Source: Syngnathus acus (Eukaryota > Chordata > Actinopteri > Syngnathiformes > Syngnathidae). From it: DNA of 64,000 nt. Each line of letters begins with the position of its first letter. Position 1 is the stretch's first letter. The DNA lies in the NCBI RefSeq assembly GCF_901709675.1, contig NC_051097.1:4989039-5053038 (forward strand), read 5' to 3'. The notes beneath the pieces were generated by a model. That model was given only the letters and a program-made list of their open reading frames with translations. It did not search any database and had not been told where the DNA came from. A program made the position numbers and the translations under genes. Below, in pieces: positions 37,616-48,179 of this stretch.

Positions 37616-39300
37616 CGACCTTTGACCATAATATTTCCCTAATGAAGTGGCCTGTTATTAGGTAGACTTGAAAATGGCGGTGTACCTAATGGAGTGTCTG
37701 TGTGATCACCTCGTTAAGTGCACCTGCGTGAAAAGTTTTAGCTCCTGCAGAACGTGAAAGTGGCTAAAACTTTTCACGCAGGTGCGCTTAACGAGGGTCA
37801 GTTGGAAAACATGATGGAACGCGGCCCCGAGGACTAGAGCTTGACACCCGTGACCTTTGACCATGATATTTCCCTAATGAAGTGGCCTGTTATTAGGTAG
37901 ACTTGAAAATGGCGGTGTACCTAATGGAGTGTCTGTGTGATCACCTCGTTAAGTGCACCTGCGTGAAAAGTTTTAGCTCCTGCAGAACGTGAAAGTGGCT
38001 AAAACTTTTCACGCAGGTGCGCTTAACGAGGGTCACTTGGAAAACATGATGGAACGCGGCCCCGAGGACTAGAGCTTGACACCCGTGACCTTTGACCATG
38101 ATATTTCCCTAATGAAGTGGCCTCTTATTAGGTACACTTGAAAATGGCGGTGTACCTAATGGAGTGTCCGTGTGATTCCCTCGTTAAGTGCACCTGCGTG
38201 AAAAGTTTTAGCTCCTGCAGAACGTGAAAGTGGCTAAAACTTTTCACGCAGGTGCGCTTAACGAGGGTCACTTGGAAAACATGATGGAACGCGGCCCCGA
38301 GGACTAGAGCTTGACACCCGTGACCTTTGACCATGATATTTCCCTAATGAAGTGGCCTGTTATTAGGTAGACTTGAAAATGGCGGTGTACCTAATGGAGT
38401 GTCTGTGTGATCACCTCGTTAAGTGCACCTGCGTGAAAAGTTTTAGCTCCTGCAGAACGTGAAAGTGGCTAAAACTTTTCACGCAGGTGCACTTAACGAG
38501 GGTCACTTGGAAAACATGATGGAACGCGGCCCCGTGGACTAGAGCTTGACACCCGTGACCTTTGACCATGATATTTCCCTAATGAAGTGGCCTGTTATTA
38601 GGTACACTTGAAAATGGCGGTGTACCTAATGGAGTGTCCGTGTGATTCCCTCGTTAATTGCACCTGCGTGAAAAGTTTTAGCTCCTGCGGAACGTGAAAT
38701 GACCAAAAACTTTTCACGCAGGTGCGCTTAACGAGGGTCACTTGGAAAACATGTTGGAACGCGGCCCCGAGGACTAGAGCTTGACACCTGTGACCTTTGA
38801 CCATGATATTTCACTATTAAAGTGGCCTGTTATTAGGTACACTCTAAAATGGCGGTGTACCTAATGGAGTGTCCGTGTGATTCCCTCGTTAAGTGCACCT
38901 GCGTGAAAGGTTTTAGCTCCTGCGGAACGTGAAAGTGACCAAAAACTTTTCACGCAGGTGCGCTTAACGAGGGTCACTTGGAAAACATGTTGGAACGCGG
39001 CCCCGAGGACTAGAGCTTGACACCTGTGACCTTTGACCATGATATTTCCCAAATAAAGTGGCCTGTTATTAGGTACACTTGAAAATAGTGGTGTACCTAA
39101 TGGAGTGTCCGTGTGATTCCCTCGTTAAGTGCAGCTGCGTGAAAGGTTTTAGCTCCTGCGGAACGTGAAAGTGACCAAAAACTTTTCACGCAGGTGCGCT
39201 TAACGAGGGTCACTTGGAAAACATGTTGGAACGCGGCCCCGAGGACTAGAGCTTGACACCTGTGACCTTTGACCATGATATTTCCCTAATAAAGTGACGT
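37616..39300 (-). repeat. Tandem array of eight 235-bp units (copy 2)
   Basis: Phase points at 37629, 37864, 38099, 38334, 38569, 38804, 39040 and 39275 give spacings of 235 or 236 bp. All are in the minus orientation. Units 1-5 share variants (for example aacgtgaaagtggc) not seen in units 6-8, showing segmental amplification within the array. Confidence 0.95.
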
Positions 39301-39596
39301 CACAGCTCAAACAGCCAATCAGGAGGTGGGGGTGAGGGCGGGTGTGGCACTTTTCACTTTCAGTTAAGCTTTGACCATGATTTTTCCCTTATGAAGTGGC
39401 CTGTTATTAGGAACACCTGAAAATGGCGGTGTACCTAATGGAGTGTCCAAGCGACGTCACGGATCAAACAGCCAATCAGAAAGTGGGGGTTGCTCCGCCA
39501 CCTTATGTATTTACACAAAAATACTTGCAATTGTTTACATATGCGTACGCATACAAAGCGAGGTTCCAACTCTAAAAGTAACTTCGGATATATGCT

Positions 39597-39665
39597 CGCA
39601 CCTGGGATCGAACCAAGCTCTTACCGAGCAAGAGCCCATGTCACTAACCAGTCGGCTATTTCGAC
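39597..39665 (-). repeat. tRNA-like segment in copy 2
   Basis: Diverged version of 26399-26465, with the exact B-box-like complement gggatcgaacc at 39604-39614. Confidence 0.45.
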
Positions 39666-40185
39666 CTGGCAACCCTTGGCGGTCTGCACTCTTTTGTAAT
39701 AGTGATGTGCATTCCAGTTATTTTAAGTGAACTGAATCTTTGGAATCGTTTCACTCAAAAGGTTAGTTCAAAAGAATCGTTCACTACACTTTATTTATTT
39801 ATTTTTTTTTTTTTACTTCGTGTAGTGTACCTATTGAAGTGTCCATGAGGTGTACCTAATCACAGGCCACTTTATTAGGGAAAAAGCTTATATGAAAGTG
39901 AAAAGTGCCACAGCTGCCCTCACCCCCACCTCCTGATTGGCTGGTTGATCTGTGACGTCACTCGGACAGAGCGTACATAGGTAGAGGTACACCGCCATTT
40001 TCAGCTGTTATGCCGACATTGATGTTTTAATTTTGTATTTGTTGTATTGTAGTTGATGGCGTTATTATACCGAATGTGTTTGAATAAAAGGTTAACAAAA
40101 AATCCGTTATGCCGACAATTGTTATTTTGGGGGACACCAACTCATAAAGTAAAACACATATTTTCATATAAAGCAGTTAACCAAA

Positions 40186-40418
40186 TATATCCAAACAATA
40201 CCAGCTCATTGGCCTTGGGGTATGAGTGTCCGTCCTGAGACTGGGAGTTCGTGGTTTCGATCCCCAGCCGCGGCATACCCAAAAGAGTGGAACCCGATGC
40301 CTCCCAACTTGACACTCAGCATTGAGGGTTGGATTGGGGATGCTGTGAGGAGCTGCACCCCACAGTTATTATTAGCAATGTAAAGCTACTATGGAAGCTC
40401 GTCTGAGGACGAACTTAA
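40186..40418 (+). mobile_element. tRNA-derived SINE-like insertion
   Basis: The block between ccaaat and aaatgtctga interrupts a sequence that is continuous in copy 1 (ccaaatgtcttat). Its start resembles a tRNA (gctcattggccttggggtat, then gtggtttcgatcccc as a B box). The 3' part (gaagctcgtctgagg) is unrelated to tRNA. Short AAAT flanks may be the target duplication. Confidence 0.55.
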
Positions 40419-41194
40419 ATGTCTGATTTTTATGTTTTAATTGGCGAATATTAAAACAAGGAATAAAACACCAGACAAGTTTTAACAAATGTTTATTTAA
40501 AAAATAAAATAAAAATAATATTAAAAGTGAATCTCAAACCAGCAATCTAATGAAATTGCAGTAGATATATTGGATAACAATTTCTAGGCGTATATATGCA
40601 TACACGTTATTTAAAAACTACTATAAGTGTTATAAAATCAAGATCACCCAAAGAGAAGCATAATCTCACCGTTGTTGCATAACGGCGCATCCCTTCATGC
40701 AATAAAGTTAGCCGTTAGCTTGGAGAAAACGTGCATAAAAGAAGTGGTGTTTCAGTGAGTGGTTCTTTTTTTCCTCGGCAAATCGTAAATCTACATTCTG
40801 GCTTACATTGTCACAGGAGGGAGACGCAACACGTTCACTGACTGATCCGTTGATGCACGGGCAGGCAGTTCACCCATTATCTCGTTCGCGAATGGGAAAG
40901 TCAGGATTCGTTCCCTCACTGATCCGTTCTCGCGATGAACTGGAAACGCAAATCACTGACTCGTTCATGAACGGGAAGTGACGTCATTTTCTTCGTTTTG
41001 TTTTACGGCGAGGTGGCACCAGCTTCAATGCGCATTACCGACACCTACCGGTTGAAGTCATATGAACTGAACGTTCACTCTCGTTCACTGAAGAAATTCG
41101 TTGAACGATTCGTTTGAACGAATCTTTTGCGTGAACTGATTCTAAAGATTCAGTTCACTTAAAAGAACTGGAATGCACATCACTAGCTGGAGCT

Positions 41195-44100
41195 ACATAA
41201 TTACTGGGAATTACATATTAGGAGCGAGAATCACAAGTTGTCGTAGTCGTGTGCCTTCCTTTGAGAAATGTGCAGTTGATCAAATACCATTTTGCCGTCA
41301 CATATGATGTACTACAGTGGACACATCGTCTCTGCGTGAATATTAAGTACCCCATTGACTTTGGTGTGTCACTTATGCACCATCATAAATTGTACCCTGG
41401 CCGCTTGTTTGCTTGGGATGACAATAATTGTAGTTATTCTAAGGGTGGCAACGGTGAGTTGCTAGGCAATAATTAAACAACGGCTGGCTTGCTTGGTTTT
41501 ATATTATTGGAAAAGCTGAGAAAAAAAAAGTCAGTTGGCCTTCTGAGAATTCATAACAAAACATTCTCCTTGACAGTTGACAGTGCTTTAAACTCGGTTC
41601 GGGAAATTCAATGAATCAACTGAAAACTGATACACACTGCCAGCTTTCTTCAAATATTTTCTCCAATACAAAAGAAAACAGCTGAAGAAAAATGGTAAAA
41701 AGGTGCACACTACAATCACCATAATGTATTGAAGTGTTGAAATTCAAGTTTGCAAAATCACCCGTAATGTACAATAAAGCCAACAGTCGCCTTTTGACTG
41801 ATCAATTCAGACCAAGTATTGAGTGAGACAACACCCACACGGGGTGTTTTATTAGCAAAAAATATGTTACAAAATAGCAACTACAGATACTTCCAATATT
41901 CTGTCAGCATATTGTCGCATTCCAAGTCTTACTGCGCTCAAGGTGTAATGGAATTGCTCTCAACCGTAACATTTACATTAACACGTGCAATTTTATCACA
42001 GCCCCGGAAAACACCATCCACGAGAAATGGTAATGTTCTGTAATTCCATAACGGTAAAAATTCATTCCCTGAGCCTGAGCAAGACGCCGAGTGAGATCAA
42101 TTTGAGACAAAATGTATGCAACGGAGTTATAAATCATAAGGCTTTCTTTCTCTCTTTTTTTTTTAATACAGTAGGCTCTGACTGGAAAAGTCACAGGATT
42201 CATCTTCATCATCTAATATTTCATTTTGCATTGCCAAAGGCCTCTCTGTTGATGTGGGAAACAGCAAAAAGTTGAAGGCTTTGGGATATGATGCACATCT
42301 GCATATCAAAGTGAAACAGAGGATGAGGTGGGGAGGGGGGGGGGAATTAGGTAAATAATAGCCTGCATTTACATATTGCTCTAAAAATATTTTTTTTAAA
42401 AAATGAGAGCGCGTGCACAGGGAGCCAGGTAGTAATACGACAAAGCTTTTGTTCCTTTAACAAAAAAGTCGCAGTGGATTTGATAAGCGGTCTAAGTGAG
42501 CTGACTCACGCATGTTTAATTAGCGGGAAGTGGCTGGTGATATCATACGCGTGGGCTCCGCTTGTCTGGTTAGACTGACGGAGATGGGGGAAAACAGTAA
42601 TGTAAATATGATGAGCTCATAATGAAGAGGTGGAAGCTCAATGGGGTTTTAACACAAAAATATTTTGTCCATGGCACCCTGCATCAGACACCACTAAATG
42701 TAGTACTCGTAAAATGAGTCGTAATTTTAACAAACTATTTTACTGGTTATCAAATCCCTTTAATATGAGGTACAGGGAAACACCACTTTATTTAACATGC
42801 CTTTAAAATAATAGAATAGGGCTGAACGATTAATTTTGTGAATGCGATTTGTGTTGCGATTATTTTTCTTCAAGGTTCATTTCCCATGTACTTTTCAACA
42901 ATGAATCTGTATTACAACAAACTATCAAATCAATTATGCATGAAGTGATATTAAGGATAGGAAAAGTCAGATAATGCCTACTTATGTCGTAAATTTGTTC
43001 TAATTTAATAACGGATAAGCGCCAGCGGGTATTACAACTTTTCGGTGACCCCGAATATCTCAAAATTGGGGAATGCATTATTTGGCTAAGTTAGAATATT
43101 TTGAATTAGTGAAATTGATCTGTGCATGTGTTCAGCTTCTTTGCAGAAAGACAGAAGTGAAGTCTCTGCCCTCCATCTCCTCATTTATAGAATGTTTTTA
43201 GTTTGCAATTCTAATTTCCAGGACAAGCTTTCTATATCATTTCAAGTGAACTCGATATACAGTAGGCAGCGGAGGCGGTAATCGGAGGCGGTAATCGGAG
43301 GCTTCGCTAATTGGCTGCTTAAGAGTGCTGTTGTCCCATGAGGTATCTTGAAGGATAAGATGCAGACAATTTATGTATGCACCCGTGGCAAGTCAAACTG
43401 AAGTAATTTCTATTGGTAATATTAAATAAATAACAATAAGAAAAGTTCAGGGGGTCACTGACTATATTGGATTTACCCTGCAAAATTGTATAAACTGCAA
43501 AAGAAAATTCAGCCAGAACAGAGACTGCATAGAAGAAAAAAAAACTAAAGAAAAACACTGGAGGAGAAAAAAGTTCTGTTTTATTAACTAACCACAACTG
43601 GAGGGATTTACATCTGAAGGGTTAAAAACCCTGGATTATCTTTTTCCTAGCAACTTTGAGGTTATACGCCAAATTACTAGTTCCAGTACCGAGCAATCAG
43701 TGACTGGCAGACGTTCACCAACATCCAAATAATTATGTCAGAGATAAAACAGAAACCGAGCAGGAAACAGAAATGACTCTAAGCCGTGATCACAGCAATT
43801 CCACTCTGGTGCTTTAGGGGGAAATACACATTTGGTTAATAACTACCAAGCAGCTTAAAGGGGCAAACTATGGGAAATGACTTTTTAATTGATTGGCTGC
43901 AAATAATTGGGTCCATCAAGTGCCTGGCCACCCATTAAGTGAAATCACACAGCCAAGTAAATCACTGCACTGGAAGCATGTGTGCACAAAAAAAACATGA
44001 GTAGGTGAGTTTTTGTGGGTTTTTTTTTTTTATACTTGGGAATTTTGTGGAAAATGCATATGTGTCCTTTAGGCAGTTTCATGAGACAAAAGTGCACTTC

Positions 44101-45133
44101 TAAGCATCATGAATGTTTCAAACAATTCCTGAATCGTATCGTTACACGATGCACTGACCGGTAAGCCTGAGGGTGCGTTTACTCAAGCACAACTACCAGG
44201 ATGTGTGAAGGTGGGGGGGTATTGCACTGGGGTGGGCGGGGCATCCCACTGATGCTGTGTCCTTGAAAAGCATCAGTGTAGTGTGTATGCAAATGATTAA
44301 ATAGAAGGAAGTCAGAGAGAGAGTGCGTTACTGCCCGCGCGTACTTCGGCATGGATACTCTTATCACCCACCATCTCGCTTTCATCGCATGCGACTTATC
44401 AAGGCGCAGCACCTTGGAGGAGGAATATGAACAGTTTTACTGGAGGGAAGCCGCCAAGAGGGGATAATGTCTCAATCCTAAATCTTCACGAGTCTCTCGT
44501 CCGCTTGTCATTCAAGAAAAAACAAGTGGTACACGCATGGGTATAAAACTCCCCGTGGCAAAGACCTATTGAGAGATGTTGAGCCTCTTTTCTCCCGACT
44601 GCATCTTTAAAACTGATAATAGGTGGCTGTTACGTCCCGAAAATGTCTCTTCAGAGACGTGGAGAGTAAACACCAAAGAGGTGAAGAGAGGCTCAAAGGG
44701 AGGATCATATACTCGATATATAACAGCAGGTGAAGCTGACAAAATAATGAGGTGCAGAGCAACGCCCCATGAGGTCTTACAAAATGAAACTTGCCAAAAA
44801 TATATATCACATAGCAGGAAAACTGATTTTGAAACGCTGTCCCCTAAAGTGACTGGAGCAAAATTGACTTGGGTGAAGCACAAAACCTCTTTTCTTCTAC
44901 AGTAGTGAAAAATTCAACTTTTTTCGCAATGCATTTATCTTTAATAAAAGCATTTATTAAATAACATAATATAATAATATTTTTCCGCCTAAAATAATAA
45001 AATCCTGAGGGAGGTTGTCAGATGAAAACGTTAAATTATCATAAGTCATCTTCGCCACTCACAATAATATTTGTTTGGACTCATGTTTTCTCAGTATGTA
45101 AATGATATGTGTGTAAACATGCACGCTAATTAC
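41195..45133. other. astn2 intron G/F, part next to exon F
   Basis: Intron sequence. Contains a small 15-bp-period repeat (43266-43305) and a fragment (about 42823-42868, gggctgaacgatta) resembling the end of a common fish MITE. Nothing coding was recognised. Confidence 0.5.
43266..43305 (+). repeat. Short minisatellite, 15-bp period
   Basis: gcggaggcggtaatcg repeats about 2.5 times. Confidence 0.75.
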
Positions 45134-45322
45134 CGGAATGTCATCTGGAAGATCTGTCCCAGGTTGACTTGTTGACTTTTGTTGTCATATCCATGCAGCA
45201 TCTCGCCAAACAAGGTCACGTTGAAGTGGACGGCCTGCCGCGGACATTTCGGACCCTCGCAGTTTTCTGACTGCAGCAGGCACGAGCGGCCATCTGCCGC
45301 CAGTTTGTACTCCTGCACACAT
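45134..45322 (-). CDS. astn2: astn2 exon F (EGF-like to MACPF transition)
   Basis: 189-bp exon. One base completes Gly, then it reads CVQEYKLAADGRSCLLQSEN, CEGPKCPRQAVHFNVTLFGE and MLHGYDNKSQQVNLGQIFQM, ending in CG of a split Arg codon. It holds the last cysteines of the EGF-like region and enters the MACPF part. The acceptor is cctcag and the donor gtaatt, a slightly weak donor that opens the 23.7-kb intron carrying all the large repeat elements of this window. Confidence 0.92.
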
Positions 45323-46229
45323 CTGAGGAAATGATGGGGGTGACGTGTCAGCGTGAGGTATAGTTGATGGGATAACAAAATTTAACAGACATAAGACTGC
45401 CGCTTCGCTTAACTCCCAGACTGTCCCTCCGTTAGGGAATAAAAGAAGCTAATGATATGTGACGCCATCCCCAAAGCGAAGCCCCGCTCAAGCAGGATTA
45501 GAATATCCTTCACCTGTCATTTCCTTACTTTTTTTGCTGAGCGTCCTCCGGGTTTACGGTATGAGTTATGCAAATGGATTCGCAGATGGCCATCACCGCT
45601 TCTTGGAAGTCGGTAGAAATTGTCGAAATGATGACAGCCAATTAAAGGGCTTTTCTACAAAGTTAATTAACAGTAGCTATTACCATACAGATCTTTGCCA
45701 ATCTGTTATGAATTGTGCCATTTACATCTCGCTCGCATTGATTTATTCTAGCGGGCTAATAGAATTGTCAATGTCATGATCAAGCTCATATGCGACAAGA
45801 TGAAACGTGATACAAGTGTTGCTGTGAAATTATCATACTACGTGGACTCATATGTTAAAGGCGACATATTATGGAAACTTGACCTTTTATATAACAACAA
45901 GCTCTGCAGAAGACGGATTACGATCCAGATTATTCAAATGAGGCATATTGGAGGACAGACACAGCATTGCGGAGCGTTGCCCTTATTTAAAGTCTTAAGA
46001 ACTGTTTTGGATTGTTGGAGGAAAACTCATGCAAGCATGCGGACAACAAATATTCAATCTCAGCTATGAGGCAATGTGCAAGCCAATTTGTATTAAAATG
46101 CAATGATTTTCATTGGAGTTTGTTGGAGCTCATTTCTATGCGGCCTGAAAAATTAATGAAATAGATTTTTTATAAGAAAATGTTCATTTTTAACATTGCT
46201 CTGTGATTGCCTGACGAATAATGTCATCT

Positions 46230-46312
46230 GATCACCTGAAGCCAACTGGGATAGGCTCCATTTCTCAGCAACCCTGAATAGGATACATATTAGAAAAAAA
46301 TGGATGGATGCA
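46230..46312 (+). mobile_element. SINE tail fragment
   Basis: Reads aactgggataggctccat, then caaccctgaataggat, and ends aaaaaatggatggatg. This is the 3' tail typical of the SINE family whose body is at 23735-24010. Degenerate. Confidence 0.5.
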
Positions 46313-46570
46313 TGAAATTTTAGCATATATTTATTACAATCCTTATCTGGGTTTATTTATTTTATTTTTTGATGAGGTTTTGTGCAAAGCCAACACTGCT
46401 GGGATATGAGAGGAGTAACTGGCTTACAAATGTTGTTTTACGACCCCTGAAATGGGTTAAGTTGCATTTGGAGGAAAAGAATATAAAATCTCCAAAATAT
46501 CAAGGTCAAACAACTAGCTGGTAAATGTTTTTGTGGGACACTGTTGAATCATTTAGTTCTTTATTCTCAC

Positions 46571-46737
46571 CCGCAGTACATGAGCACGTTGCTGGAGCCG
46601 GGCTCGTCTTGAAGGGGCACGAGCTGCTGGTGACACAGCTGCTCGCAGCCTCCGTTAAAACCGTCCGTGCAGTCGATGCCCCTGGAGTAGTCATAGCAAC
46701 CAGAGCCATCTTTCATCGGCCTCAGCCCGCTAGGACA
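46571..46737 (-). CDS. astn2: astn2 exon E (EGF-like module)
   Basis: 167-bp exon reading [38 protein letters not shown] and [17 protein letters not shown], then GG of a split Gly codon. It completes the EGF-like module begun in exon D and starts the next one ([13 protein letters not shown]). The acceptor is ambiguous: the sequence ends gagcag, so splicing after gag would add one Gln. The later AG was chosen because the family has no residue there. The donor is gtgag at 46566-46570. Confidence 0.9.
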
Positions 46738-48150
46738 CTGCTCGGAAGACACAGGCAAAGAGGAGGAGACGGAAGAAGGGTGATAAGGGAGACAGAAGAA
46801 GCGAGGAAGGCACACAGGTCAGCACATGCATTTTAATCAGGTGCCACTGAGGAGGCACAGGTAGCGGCAGAGATCAGAGAGGAGGAGTGAGCAGCGGATG
46901 TCAAGAGAGAGGGAATCAAAGAAAAGTAGAAGCAGGAAAAAAAAAACGTTAAATTAAATTGTGCTTCAGCTCGATCGACAACTGAAGTTTCCCACTTGAA
47001 GGCTGCTTTTATATCCTAACAACCGGCGCAACATACTTTTTTGTTTTCTTTGATTTATAATACCAGAGAGGCATCCTTTGAACAAAATGGTATTGCGGAT
47101 TAAAAGATTGTTCTTTAATGCAAACACGTTTTGACTCAAAATAAATTGCCATTCCAGGAAGACACGATTCACATAGGCAGGGTACGTACATACCGTTAAT
47201 TAAGCCAAATTTGGTCGGCAAAAGCCCAATTGTTGGATGTCTGAAAACAAATTATATTGAAAGATCATTCTGTGGTGCGCTGTGCGTCACTCAATCATTT
47301 CGGAAAACTAGGTAAATCATTAAAATTGTATTTACGCAGAGATATTTTTACGTGTGTAGCCAGGCAAAAACACTGTGTTTTTGTCTTAAAAGTATTTTAT
47401 GATTTTTTTTTTAATTCATTTTTTTGGGCATAATTTGAAATCTGATATTTATGACATCAAACTTTCCTTGAGTCTGTTTTGCGCAAACACACATAGAAAC
47501 TTTTGTAACAAGTTGTGATTACACCAGGATTTCAACATCTTCTTTGGGGGGAAAAAAAATGAAGAGAGAGTCGGATCCGATTTGTACATTTCACAAATGT
47601 AATATCAACTTTAGTAGAGCGAGAATGGAGTCGTTCATCACGACCCGCTGGGTAATTTTGCGATTGTCATGTGGGGTTTTCTGCAATTGAATAAGATGTG
47701 TAAAAGTTAGTAATCATGCTCTCTGTCTCACAAGATCCTCTACAGAGAACTGCAGAAGGGAGAATATACCATTTTTTTTAATCTTATATATTATTCTGGT
47801 CTGTTCTCTTGCAGCATGTCAACTGAGGCAACACAGGGAGAATAGGCATGCTTTCTTGAAGAAACATTCCAACGCAGACATTAAGTGAGTTGGTATGACT
47901 AACACTGAAGACGCTAATGTATAAATGAAGGGTCCTTGAATGGAGAATTGACTTTGGAATGGCTTGCATACAAATAATCTCTAGAGTGCCTGCCTTCAAA
48001 TCAAGTGTAAAATTAAAGCAACCAAATAAATGTTTGGCATATTTTAGTGTTTGCGAGCGTGTCGTTGTGCACTTCTCCCCTTTCGGCTAATAATTTATTT
48101 CAAATTAATTGGAACAGGCTGTGTTTGACTTCATATGTTGAATTTACACC

Positions 48151-48179
48151 CATTCTGCACAATACGATTGTGCAGAATG
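48151..48179. repeat. Short perfect hairpin
   Basis: cattctgcacaat, loop acg, attgtgcagaatg: a 13-bp perfect stem with a 3-base loop. No U tract follows to suggest a terminator, and no host function is known. Confidence 0.85.

Larger units (their letters stand above)
33083..41186. mobile_element. Long foldback element, copy 2, interrupted by LINEs and a SINE
   Basis: The left end agtgttggctcgtgag and right end gcacatcactag are flanked by ttggagct (33075-33082) and ctggagct (41187-41194), seven of eight bases alike, suggesting a hAT-type 8-bp duplication. Boundaries may shift by one or two bases. The modules match copy 1: GAACGA ends, the aacggtgagatta block (about 33600; complement about 40660), a tRNA-like segment (39597-39665) and a 235-bp array (37616-39300). 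A LINE nest (about 33750-36825, plus further sequence to about 36950) splits the left arm and a SINE (about 40186-40418) the right arm. Confidence 0.72.

Noticed and set aside
26683-39052. Repeated near-identical 68-codon frames starting MVKGH(R/S)CQALVLGAAF
   Set aside because: They follow the 235-bp tandem unit exactly, span its hairpins and have no family similarity. Their conservation is explained by the recent amplification of the DNA repeat rather than by coding constraint.
37616-39300. Functional tRNA genes in the element arms
   Set aside because: Only the B box is exact. The A box and acceptor stem do not fit, so they are annotated as tRNA-like repeat segments.
25461-41186. CRISPR array or satellite centromere
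   Set aside because: The repeats are 235-bp transposon-derived units without spacers and sit in an intron of a eukaryotic gene. The arrays are far too short for a centromere.
44300-44560. Possible conserved non-coding enhancer
   Set aside because: The stretch looks unique and of balanced composition, but conservation cannot be judged from one sequence, so no regulatory call is made.
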